A stretch of 64,000 nt of DNA. Source: Peronospora farinosa. Lineage: Eukaryota; Oomycota; Peronosporomycetes; Peronosporales; Peronosporaceae. The stretch lies in assembly GCA_947646735.1 (NCBI GenBank), contig CANTFK010000901.1, positions 30,326-94,325 of the forward strand. The letters are read 5' to 3'. Position 1 is the first letter of the stretch, and the number at the start of each line of letters is the position of its first letter. The position numbers were made by a program, and so were the translations under genes. The notes under the pieces were generated by a model, which was not told where the DNA came from, made no database searches, and saw nothing but the letters and a program-made list of their open reading frames with translations. Positions 53,571 to 63,929 of this stretch are shown piece after piece.

Positions 53571-54963
53571 TTGTCAAGCGATCCCGTTCTAAAGATTTTG
53601 AAACCGAAGTTAATTGGATCGCTGCGAGGACCAATTTCAGCTCCCATTCCGACACCGAACCAGTTGGAAGCGATCCGTCGGCTTATGGAGTTGCTCCAAA
53701 ACGCTGGATTTACCGCTGGAGCTTTTGATGCGCAAGTGCTGTTGGAATGCGATCATGATCGGGTGATCCAAGCAGGGCGATCTCTGTTTTCGAAGCTATT
53801 TCCTCTAACTGGAGAGCGCGATCCGGTGGATCTGGCGATCCAGCCGATCGTAGATAATTCAAAAGGATATCGTACTGGATCGTGACAATATATGTCAGCG
53901 GAATCCGAAGGGGAGTCGGAAGACTCAATTAATATGCAGCGAATGTCACTTGGACCGGCTGGTGCAGCGCATATTCGCGAGCGACTTGTACCAACCAAGG
54001 CCGAAGTACGATCGAAGACGGCACTCACAGCTGAAGACATGAATGTGACTGGATCAGGTCAATTGCAATCCTCTTTTGAAGCTGCTATGAGAAAGTACGA
54101 GCAGGATCAAGCTCGCATGATCGCCAGTCGATCTGCGATCCCCACAAACACCCCAAATGTTTGCATTTAGGATGTGGATATGGAATCGGCCGGATCGCGT
54201 CAATCGCGATCCAATAAATACGACCTAGATGATTTGGGGCTGGAGGATCTAAGACGACCACAAGTGGCAAGTGCAGGTACTGTACCTAATATTGGACTTG
54301 TCACGCGCCGAATTCGAATGTCTGCGATCGCAGATCGAAAAGAAATTACAGGACGGGACAAGGATGAAGATCGAGCGAGAAAGTTGGGTTAACAAGGCCA
54401 AGTCGGCGTTCTTATGCGACCAAGCCCCGGATAATGAAAAATGCCTAGTATTTGGTGATTTACTCACGGGGCCGGCACGAAATTGGTATAGCCAGTTAAG
54501 TCGATCCACTCGGAACTCTTGAAAGTCGTTGTTGGAAACCTTCATGATCCAATATTGTGGATATTGTATGTCTGTCGGGAGACAATATTACCATGCGAAG
54601 AAGCGATCCGATGAAACGCCATTGAAATATTTGTATCGGCTGAATGTAGCCACGATCCGAGCAAAAATTCCCATTCGGGAGGGATCGCCCTCAATTCGCC
54701 GAGAACATGTGGAGCATTTCATTGGTACACTTGATGATCGCGATCTGGCTAAGCATTTGACGTTGCTACATCTTGGAGACGCCGATAATATGGGAGAGAC
54801 TCTGCGAGCATATCAACGCATGGAAGGACGACAGTATCAGAGTGCAATGGGGTCGAGCAAATTTCGTCTGCAATCTGCGTCGGCTTTCACTCCGGCACCC
54901 TCGAAACCAAATCGTGCCGTGAGAGCGATTTGTCTGGAAGGCAGTAGCAGTGAGACAGACTAG
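53571..54963 (+). pseudogene. Gypsy-2 gag, broken into three or more frames
   Basis: 53571-53884 encodes SAPIPTPNQLEAIRRLMELL. 53892-54168 encodes an acidic then Gln-rich linker. 54271-54963 encodes the retrotransposon gag core, with FGDLLTGPARNWYSQL, SLLETFMIQYCGY, KRSDETPLKYLYRLN and REHVEHFIGTLDDRDL. The last three features are the usual capsid-like core of Ty3/Gypsy. Stops at 53884, 54168 and 54522 separate the frames. No intact zinc knuckle was found after 54963. Confidence 0.75.
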
Positions 54964-55245
54964 GATATTAGTGGATCAGACGCCGAAACAGATCGACGCA
55001 ACCTATGTGTATCCACAGTACCAGATCGCGTGAAGAAATATAGTGATCAACGCGCGGGATCGGAACATTTGGACCAAGATCGCGGTCCAGCTCGCAAATG
55101 TTAAACTAGGACGCTCGCCAGGTTGGAATCTGGTACGAGCCGAGCGTTCTAGGCTCTGCATTTATGCATTTGTGGAAAGAAGATCGACTGATCAAGGTGT
55201 TAACGCTTGGATCGATCCGATTAATACATGTGAAGATTCAAAAAT

Positions 55246-55587
55246 TTGCGTTCAATATCAAGTGTCGTAAGTGTTGATGAATATGCCCGATCGCCTGCAA
55301 AAAAGGAGCTCTACTTAGCACCAGGTGAATCACGGGAATATTGGAAATATCATACCCCAGGGAAGTGGTTCAAGCAAGCCAAGGCAACGGGCAAGATCAA
55401 CAATGAAAAGGCGACTATGTTATTTGATTCTGGAGCCGAAGTCTCAATCGTCGACACCACCTTTGCTCGTAAGGTAGGATGTGTCATCAACGAGAGTCAG
55501 AGGCAAGAATGTGTTGGGATTGGTGAGAACACATACATGACGGACGGTCGTACAAGAATCAAGATTACGCTGAATGGATCGCTAGTA
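55246..55587 (+). pseudogene. Gypsy-2 aspartic protease, N-terminal half (split by Copia-C)
   Basis: APGESREYWKYHTPGKWF leads into LFDSGAEVSIVDTTF, the retropepsin active site, and then RIKITLNGSLV at the point of the Copia-C insertion. The other half resumes at 60266 (DAWVGDQVGQDAILGMDF). A +1 shift exists at the junction independent of the insertion. Confidence 0.8.
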
Positions 55588-55591
55588 TAAT

Positions 55592-55832
55592 ATTTATGAC
55601 TTTTGGTAACAGCCAAGGGCGAGTTAAGTTGGGAGTGCTTAGAAGAAGGTAAATGAAAAGTGAATTATTTTAGCTAGGTCCTTAGTTCGTCTCGTTATAC
55701 TACTCTAAGCCTATCGATATCGACTTTACAATATTAGTAACAAAAGGATGTGTCAGTCCCATCATTACACACAATCACGCAGTGTCGTCTATGCCATGTG
55801 GTTATTAGTATCAGTAACCAACAGCATTACCA
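55592..55832 (-). repeat. Copia-C 3' LTR
   Basis: 241 bp beginning TGGTAATGCTG in minus reading. It differs from the 5' LTR at only a few positions. Confidence 0.9.
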
Positions 55833-55844
55833 ATGCTCCCCCTC

Positions 55845-58800
55845 GACTAGAAGTCTCTAATCTTAGCTTTGTCCAGCAGCGACTCGAACTTCTTTGTCGA
55901 AATTGGTTTGGTCAGAAAATCTGCCAGCTGTGACTTGGTTTCAGTATACTCTAGGTCGATAATCTTGTCTTTCACCTGTTCGCGCACAAAATGGTATCTG
56001 ATGTCGATATTCTTCGCTCGACTTTGATATCCGTCGTTCTTTTCAATAGCAATTGCACTCTGGTTGTCTTGATAAATCGTGACAGCATAGTTAATCTGCA
56101 CTAGCATCTCCTTGAGTAGACTTCTTGTCCACAGAACCTCCTGTACACACAAAGAAAGAGCCATATAATCTGCTTCTGCCGTGCTCAGTGCCACGCTCTG
56201 CTGCATCTTCGACTTTAAAATCACAGGTGCACCATTAATCATGACAAAAACTCCCGAAATCGATCTGCGATTCCACTTGTTACTTGCCCAGTCCACATCC
56301 GTGTACTCGCTCAGCTGAAGGTTACCTGAAACTCCTTCATAAAAATTCCTTTGCTCTGCGTCGTCTTCAGATATCGCAACACTCGAATCGCTGCATTCCA
56401 GTGCTTTTTATGCGGAAATTCCAAATGACGACTCAGCTGACATACTGCATACGCAATATCTGGTATTGTGCCTGTTGCCACATATAACAACGACCCCGCT
56501 AACGACCGATACGGCCGATTCTTCATTCTTGTGTCACTTTTGTTCATTTCGACCATCGCTTGCCCTTCAAAACATGGATTTGACACCGCTTTTGCATCAA
56601 CTTGATTAAATTTCTCGACCATTCTTGATATATACGGTCCTTGACTGATCTTCAGACGTCGATTGACGCGCAGGTACTTGACTTCGATTCCGAGAACGTA
56701 TCGAACACCCCCCAATATCTTCAACTGAAAACGACTTGATAGTTAAGCTGCCACATCTTCCATTGCTCCAGTAGATTCAGCCCCAATTAAAAGGTCGTCC
56801 ACATATAATGCACCGTAAATTTACGAGCCCTTGGTCTCTTTGACGAAGATGCATGAGTCTGCCACGCATGAGGAGAACCCCATCTCCACAAACACACACG
56901 AAAAGTGTCTTGTACCATGTTGCGGCCGCTTCTTTTAGACCATACAGGCTGCGATTCAGCTTAAGCACTTGATCATGTCCTGCACGAACGCCTAGAGGAG
57001 GGTATACGTATACCTCTTCTCCCAAAACGCCATATAGAAAAGCAGTGTCGACATCATATTGATGAAATAACATCCCTTTTGACAGCATACCGCCAAAAAC
57101 ACTAGTATTGAGTTGAGTTTTGCCACAGGTGAATATGTCTCCATGTACTCAACTCCATACGTCTGTCTGTAGCCAAGTGCTACAAGAAGTGCCTTGTATC
57201 GAATAATTTCACTAAGCTCGTTTCGTTTGAGTGCGAACACCCACTTGGTTCCAATCATTTTCTGGCTTGGACGCTGTGTGTGAACTGTCCAGGTGTCCTT
57301 TTTATCCAATGCCTTGAGCTCAGCTTGAATGGCCTTGTATCAATCATAACGATGAGGTGACACAAGAGCTTCTTCGTATGTCGTTGGGGTCTCGAACGCT
57401 GCACATGCTTGCTCATACCCAATACGTAGTCTCTTTGTGCCTCTTTCTTGACACACTTCTGAGCCGTCATAAAAGACCTCATCAGCGCTACCCACTGGTA
57501 CTAACGCTTGAGATTGTCCATGTTGCACAGATGCTAAATGGAACCATCGCGGTTTCTTGCACTGCTTGAACACTTGTCCGTTGACTTGGTCGTATCACCA
57601 TCTGCCCTTGTCTTGACACTTCTTTAACTGATTCTTGATCTTCTTTAATCATCGTCACATCATCAATCTCAAACATTGGGTCGTCAGCATTGGATTCCAC
57701 GTGTCTATGCATCTCGCTACTGCATCTCGATGGTAGAGTCATCGTAGTTGTACGCCTGTCTTGCATGTGACATTCTTCTTGAACACTGTGACTGTCCTCA
57801 ATTGCTATGTCCATGTTTTTCGTGACTTCTGGTTGGTCTAAATCGATAGAAACAACGTCTTCATCTTGAACAGCGCGGGATTCTTGGTCACTGGATCTGC
57901 TGTAATGTTGCATGTACTGAGGTGGTGGCCTCTCATCGAATCTAGCCATTCTCGTGTGCGTCACCCTCTTGGCATCTTCATCAAATATTAGAAACCCCTT
58001 GATTTGGTCCGAGTAACCTAGAAAAATACATCGAATCGACTTCTTGGTCATCTTGGTCCTGTTTGACTTGTCGACATTTGCATATCCCCTTGAATTAAAT
58101 ACACGCATCTCAGAGAGGTCAGGTCCCTTCCCAAAGATGAACTCAAATGGAGTTGTAGTCGGGTGACTAGCACACGGAACTCGTTTGTCACATAGACTGC
58201 TGTATTCATCGCCTCAGCCCACCAAATTTTATTCACTTGCATATGACTGAGCATTGCTCTGGCCCACTTTGTCAGTGTCCGGTTCATGCGTTCGGCCAGC
58301 CCATTCTGTTGTGGTGAATATGGTACCGTCGTCTGATGCATGATACCAGATTTTCTACATACACCAGAGAAACGTCTGTTGACGTATTCAGTTCCATTTT
58401 ATGCCCTGATACACTCGATCTTCTTGGACAATTGATTCTCCATAAGTGCCGTGTACTCGATGAAGCGATCTGTCACTTCCGACTTGTTTTTAATATAGTA
58501 TGCGACTGTATATCACGAAAAATTATCGATAAAGGTCACGACAAATCTTGATCCTCCTCGAGACTTCGTTTCCATAGATCCCATGACATCACTGTGGACC
58601 AACTGCAACACTTTCTTGGTTTCAACTGTCCGTATGGTGACTTCGGAAACGTCTTGACGGTTGCTTTACCCATGATGCAACCTTCGCAGACCTCGATGTC
58701 ATCTGCACCACCTTGATTATTGTGATCTTTAATTCATTGACGCAACTTGCCATACCCTTAAGCATCTTTGTTGACAGGTGACCTAATGTTGCATGCCACA

Positions 58801-60018
58801 CTTGTAGATCAGCCGCTCCTATTCCGTCACTTGATTTTTGCTCTTGATTTGTCTCTTCGCAAACGTTGGCTACCTCAGCCGGACTGCACTCTAAGACGTA
58901 CATCTTGTTTCGTCTTGGTATTTAGGCAACGACTTCCGTGTTATTTTTGATCTGACAGCTCAGATCTAAGAAGATCACTTGTAGACCCTTTTTGACAATG
59001 CCGATATTGACAGTAGCCTTCGGTCTAGGCCCGGCACCCATAGCGTTTCTTCGATCCTGATCACTTCACCATTCTTGAGTTGCACGCGCACTGTCCCAAC
59101 ACCTTGCGCTTCCACTTCGCTGCCGTCTGCTATGGTGATCATGATCGGGTCCGTTAGTGAGTCTAAAAACGAAAACTCATCTCTGTCGGGACACATGTGA
59201 CTGCTTGCCTCACTGTCCAATAACCATTCATCTGACGTCCGACATGACGCAGTAAATGCTCTCTCTTCTCCAGTTCGCTCTGTCTGCACTTTTGCAGCCT
59301 TGCAATCTTGACGCTTGTGCCCATATTTGCTACATCCGTAACATCTTCCCGGAAACTTTTCACCTCTTGAACTTGATATCCCCATACGTCTGCGCAGACC
59401 TTTCTTGTACTTGGAAGTGTGCGTACTTTTCAGTGCGACTTCTTGTGTTCTGTCTTCGTCATTCCATCGTAGTCCCGCCTCAGCATTTCCTTAGCGTGAA
59501 ACAGTGTCATTCCGGGCATGTTCTCAAATATCTTGACGATGGGTTCATATTCTCTTGTTAGACTACCCAATAGGATGACTAACTGCTCATCCTGTGAGAT
59601 CGCTTGTCCCACAGCTTGCATAGTCATGCACAGCTCGTCAAAACCTCAGAAAGTGAACCATAATGCTTCCTCCCTTGTTCAACTTGAACTCATGTAATTG
59701 ACGTCGTAGCTGCGCACTATTGTGCATGCTTTGTCGCAGGAAGAAAGTCTTCAGCATGTTCCATGCTTCTGCCGTTGTCTTCGCCGTGCGCACCATTGAC
59801 TGAAGATTTGTGCTAATCATTGTTGACACAATCGCGAAGGCCTTCATTTCGTTGACTTTCCAAGTTGACGCGCTTGCGTCTCCTTCTTCTGAGGCTTTCA
59901 TAGCGTCTAGAAGCTCTAGCAATCCCTTCTTTACCAGCCTCATTCTTACGTTGAGCTCCCACACGAAGTAGTTATCTTCGCGGAGTATGTCGCCCGCGTC
60001 CGGCGTAGTTAGGCTCAT
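55845..60018 (-). pseudogene. Copia-C gag-pol, frame-broken
   Basis: It starts at the ATG 60018 (MSLTTPDAGD). gag runs to about 59430 with frame breaks near 59640. A CCHC knuckle CYGCSKYGHKRQDC lies at about 59340. The protease has LLDSEASSHMC, in which the usual DSGA is DSEA. The integrase has WHATLGHLSTKML (58810) and QQNGLAERMNRTL (58280). RT has TKWVFALKRNE, ETYSPVAKL, YDVDTAFLYG and ALYVDDLLIG (56790), with a frameshift near 56870-56930. RNase H spans 55847-56296 with DWASNKWNRRSISG and STAEADYMALS, ending KHFVREQVKD-like. Five or more frame changes make it inactive. Confidence 0.88.
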
Positions 60019-60022
60019 AACC
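60012..60022 (-). other. Copia-C primer-binding site overlapping gag start
   Basis: GGTTATGAGCC is adjacent to the LTR (60023) and complements the initiator tRNA-Met anticodon arm, one base shorter than in Copia-T. The gag ATG is at 60018. Confidence 0.7.
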
Positions 60023-60260
60023 TTATGACTTTTGGTAACAGCCAAGGGCGAGTTAAGTTGGGAGTGCTTAGAAGAAGGTAAATGAAAAGTGAATTATTTT
60101 AGCTAGATCCTTAGTTCGTCTCGTTATACTACTCTAAGCCTATCGATATCGACTCTACAATATTAGTAACAAAAGGATGTGTCAGTCCCATCATTACACA
60201 CAATCACGCAGTGTCGTCTATGTCATGTGGTCATTAGTATCAGTAAAAACAGCATTACCA
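60023..60260 (-). repeat. Copia-C 5' LTR
   Basis: 238 bp, followed on the right by the ATAAT target duplication. Confidence 0.9.
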
Positions 60261-60265
60261 ATAAT

Positions 60266-61640
60266 TATTGCGACGCTTGGGTAGGAGATCAAGTAGGTCA
60301 AGACGCGATCTTAGGGATGGATTTCATGGTACCGGCTTGAATACGCCTGGATTTAGCCGATGGAACACTTTGTTTGCCTGATGAGGTCAGGATACTTCTG
60401 AATGGACAAAGACCTCCTTACCGGGCGACCATACAAGCGATCACAGTTACAGAGCAGCATGTGGTGATCCCAGTGGGTAAATCGACTGAAGTGAAGATCG
60501 GGGTTAGTCCTCCTAAAGCCAAGATTTGGGTGAGGCGCGATCCGAAGTGGGTATCTACAGGATCAAGTATCTACAGCTTACTGATATCGGCGATCAAGAG
60601 GTGATTTTAAGTCATGGATCGCCATTAGGTTGGTGGATGGTCGCTGATATGATACCTCGGTCCCCAGGATATGTCTCGGTGGAATCGCGTCGGTATAACG
60701 AATGGCAGGCATTAGCGTTTGAAGCGACAACGGATCGAGAAGAAGAACCACCGGAAAAATATAACGGACCGCTAGTGGATCAATTGTCATACCCTACGCC
60801 GAAGAAGATTTTAATGCGTTCAAAGGAGGAAGCAGAAAAAGGAATACGGAAATGGTGAAACTCGCGTCACGATCCGATGATGAATGCAATGCGATAAAAG
60901 AATTCGGTGAAAACAATATGGAAGATTCGGTGATCGAAGATGGAAGTAAACAATTAGCGCAATCTCCATGGGTGATCAATGCGATCAAAGGGACGTCAAA
61001 TGTTGATCACGCGCAAGAGCCGTGGGGTGAAGAAAATTACACTCACAATAAGTACACACAGGAATGTATGGAGTGCGATCCGACAATTAATGATCGTGAT
61101 CTGGCTAATCTGGCAATCAATGAACCCAATCTGGTAATTAATGACCGCGATCTGGCCGATTCGATAATTAAGGACCGTGATCTGGCCGATCTGGTAACTA
61201 ATGACGACGATCTGGCTGGTCCGACAATCGGTGACCGCGATCTGGCCTATATGGTTCGTGATCTGCGAGAACAAGAGCAAGCCAATTATAGTACGACTAT
61301 CAACGACGAATTTTTTTTTAGCCGAATAAAGTGTAAAGATGAAGCCTTAAGACTCATTGTATTATCACGAGAGTGGTGAATTGTATACCAAAGACGTGGA
61401 TCAGCATATGGCTGTCTTGCCTGATATTGTGTCATCCACCGAAGAAGCTACGATTGATGATATCCAAGTGGGCGATCCGGGAGTTCCTCTAACCAAGGAC
61501 CAAGAAAGTCTACGGCAATTGATTTGGGTGAACCGACACTTACTCATCGGCAAAGGAAATGCTCTTCCTCCTGCAGCTTGAGGAGCAGTATGTGATATCA
61601 ATGTTGGTGGAGCAAACCCGATCGCGCAACGGTCGCTCCT
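60266..61640 (+). pseudogene. Gypsy-2 protease C-terminus, acidic repeat spacer and RT stub
   Basis: The protein after the Copia reads GMDFMVPA, then PDEVRILLNGQRPPYRATIQ, as in Gypsy-1. A spacer of about 300 residues follows, rich in Asp, Glu and Asn, with an in-frame tandem repeat. Then LIWVNRHLLIGKGNALPPAA and GANPIAQR mark the start of RT. The sequence leaves Gypsy homology at about 61640, inside what is VAPKF in Gypsy-1. A stop at about 61580 and frame changes near 60850 and 61380 are present. Confidence 0.78.
61086..61258 (+). repeat. In-frame 30-bp tandem repeat in the Gypsy-2 spacer
   Basis: About 5.7 copies of a 10-residue unit, INDRDLADLV with variants (IKDRDLADLV, TNDDDLAGPT, IGDRDLAYMV). 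One copy is shortened by three residues. The reading frame is kept throughout. Confidence 0.85.
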
Positions 61641-61805
61641 AAATTTTGCCTGGGTCCACCGGTCACTTGGGGTCCGCCGGTCACCTGGGTCCACTGGTCA
61701 TCTGGTTCCACCTGTCGCCTGGGTCCACCGGTCACCTAGGTCCACTGGTCACCTGGGTCCACTGGTCACCTGGGTCCACCTGTCGCCTGGGTCCACCGGT
61801 CACCA
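61641..61805 (+). repeat. Minisatellite A (18-bp unit)
   Basis: About nine copies of CTGGGTCCACCGGTCACC with substitutions (ACTGGTCACC, ACCTGTCGCC). It begins exactly where RT homology ends. Confidence 0.85.
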
Positions 61806-62025
61806 TGAGTCATCCTGTTCCACCTTGAGTGCCGGGACCTTCTTGGGGCCTGTTCCACCTTGGGTTGTGGTCCACCTTGGATCATGGTTCACCTTGAGTC
61901 CTGGTCCACCTTGGGAACGTGGATGCCCTCGAGGCACTGGACCTTCGGGTTCTTGGACTTGTGCCGGCTCTGCACTGTAGGGCAACTTGGCACTTCTCCA
62001 AGTGACTCCAGGACCCTGAACCTTC
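61806..62025 (+). repeat. Degenerate CCACCTTGG-type repeat and unique sequence
   Basis: 61820-61920 has five or six copies of a roughly 18-20-bp word containing CCACCTTGAGTC or CCACCTTGGG. 61925-62025 appears unique, GC-rich and has no gene. Confidence 0.65.
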
Positions 62026-62510
62026 GGTACCCCTGTCCCCGGTGACTGGTACCCCTGTCCCTGGCGACTGAAAACCCCGTCCCCGGTAACTGGCACCCCG
62101 TCCCCGGTAACTGGCACCCTGTCCCCGGTAGCTGGCACTCCTGTCCCCGCGTACTGGAAACCCTGTCCCCGGGTACTGAAAACCCTGTCCCCGGTTACTG
62201 GAAACCCTGTCCCCGGTAGCTGGTACCCCTGTTCCCGGTAGCTGGTACCACTGTCCCCGGTAGCTGGTACCACTGTCCCCGGTAATCGATATGCCTGCCC
62301 CCCCCCCGTTACTGGAAACCCTAACCCTATTTACTGGTACCTCTGTCCCCGGTGCTCTGTCCCTGTTGACTGGAAACCCTGTCCCGATTACTGGAAACCC
62401 TGTCCCGGTACTGGAACCCCTGTCCCCGGTTACTGGAAACCCTGTCCCCGGTAGCTGGCACCCCTGTCCCCGCGTACTGGAAACCCTGTCCCTGGTGACC
62501 CTCATTTGAA
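62026..62510 (+). repeat. Minisatellite B (about 21-22-bp unit)
   Basis: About 20 copies of CTGGTACCCCTGTCCCCGGT with variants (CTGGAAACCCTGTCCCCGGT and CTGGCACCCC-). Open frames on both strands here are translations of the repeat, not genes. Confidence 0.88.
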
Positions 62511-63430
62511 TCTTGGAACCTTGCATTGAGTCTTCGTTTGTCGAGTCTTTACTCAGTTAGTCTTCGTTTATTGAGTCTTCGTTTGTCGAGTATTATCTTG
62601 CTGACGCTTCGTTCGTCGAGTCTTCGCTCAGGGCTTCGTAAATTGATTCGTACGGCATCGAGGCTTAGGTCATCGAGTCTTCGTTCGTCAGGTCTTTGTT
62701 CATCTTGTCTTCGTTCGCTAGGTCTTCGTTTGTCGATTCTTACGCAATCAAAAGTTAATTCATCGATTCTTCGTTCGTCAGGTCTTCGTTCATCGAGTTT
62801 TATCTTGTCGAGTCTTAGCTCGTTTGTCTTCGTTCATTGAGTCTTCGTTTGTCGAGTCTGCGATCATCAAGTCTTCGTTCGTCAGGTCTTCGTTCATCAA
62901 GTCTTATCTTCGAGTCTTAGAATGGTTTAGGCTTTGTTCATTGAGTCTTCGTTTGTCGAGTATAATCTCGTTGATGCTTCGTTCATCGTGTCTTCGTTCA
63001 TCAGGTCTTTTTAATTGATTCTTTGCCCCATCGAGGATTAGGTCATCGAGTTTTCGTTCGTCAGGTCTTTGTTCATCTTGTCTTCGTTCGCCAGGTCTTC
63101 GTTTGTCGATTCTTACGCAATCAAAAGTTTAGTTCATCGAGTCTTCGTTCGTCAGGTCTTCGTTCATCAAGTCTTATCTTGTCGAGTCTTAACTCGTTTA
63201 GGCTTTGTTCATTGAGTCTTCGTTTGTCGAGTATAATCTCGTTTATGCTTCGTTCATCGTGTCTTCGTTCATCAGGTCTTTTTAATTAATTATTAGGCCA
63301 TCGAGGCTTAGGTCATCGAGTTTTCGTTCGTCATGTCTTTGTTCATCTTGTCTTCGTTCGCTAGGTCTTCGTTTGTCGATTCTTACGCTATCAAAGTCTA
63401 ATTCATCGAGTCTTCGTTCGTCAGGTCTTC
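62511..63430 (+). repeat. Minisatellite C (TCGTTCGTCAGGTCT words) with a roughly 270-bp higher-order unit
   Basis: Short words of 15-17 bp (GAGTCTTCGTTCGTCAG, GTCTTCGTTCATC) alternate. A larger block carrying TTGTCGATTCTTACGCAATC recurs at about 62730, 63102 and 63370. TTTTTAATTGATT-type breaks recur near 63008 and 63279, giving a higher-order period near 270 bp. Confidence 0.85.
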
Positions 63431-63464
63431 TTTGTGGAAGAGCGGATAAACAAATTTCGTGGAG

Positions 63465-63910
63465 TGGAGATCGCGATCCAAGTTATGTGGACTACACACC
63501 CAGGATCGATCGCGATCCAAGGTAAAGCGCGATCCGACTCAGAACCGCGATCCAAGGCTGAACGCGATCCAAGGCAGACCGCGATCCAAGGTAAAGCGCG
63601 ATCCGACTCAGAACCGCGATCCGAATCAGAACCGCGATCTGACTCAGAACCGCGATCCGACTCAGAACCGCGATCCGACTCAGAACCGCGATCCAAGGCT
63701 GAGCGCGATCCAAGGTAAAGCACGATCCGACTTAGAACGCGATCCAAGGTAAAGCGCGATCCGACTTAGAATCGCGATCTAACGTAGATCCGCGATCCGA
63801 CCTAGATCGCGATCCAACTTACAAGGATTACGCATTATGGATCGACCGCGATCCTGGAGCTGATACGCGATCTGATTCGGATCGCGATCCAAGGATAAGG
63901 CAAGATCGCC
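63465..63910 (+). repeat. Minisatellite D (18-bp CGCGATCCGACTCAGAAC unit)
   Basis: About 20 copies of 14-18-bp words built on CGCGATCC, alternating GACTCAGAAC and AAGGTAAAG tails. A shorter relative lies at 51950-52070 before the LTR. It ends just before the pre-LTR segment (63930-64000). Confidence 0.88.
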
Positions 63911-63929
63911 GATGGATCGGGATGGCAAA

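Larger units (their letters stand above)
55592..60260 (-). mobile_element. Copia-C: complete Ty1/Copia element nested in Gypsy-2
   Basis: LTRs at 55592-55832 and 60023-60260, primer-binding site 60012-60022, polypurine tract (GAGGGGGAGCAT, minus strand, 55833-55844). The target duplication ATAAT is at 55587-55591 and 60261-60265. It lies in the protease region of Gypsy-2. LTRs are very similar to each other, indicating a fairly recent insertion. Confidence 0.92.

Noticed and set aside
61800..62526. Minus-strand open frames of 157 and 214 residues rich in GDRV and GTG words
   Set aside because: They are translations of minisatellite B; every frame is open because the unit lacks stops. No gene features.
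62526..63289. Plus-strand Ser/Leu/Arg-rich open frames
   Set aside because: Repeat translations of minisatellite C, not a protein gene.
63421..63752. Frames with repeated SESDRG or DPTQNR words
   Set aside because: Repeat translations of minisatellite D; open in several frames at once.
61641..63910. CRISPR-like array
   Set aside because: Repeats are contiguous without unique spacers, units diverge along the array, and the context is a eukaryotic retrotransposon.
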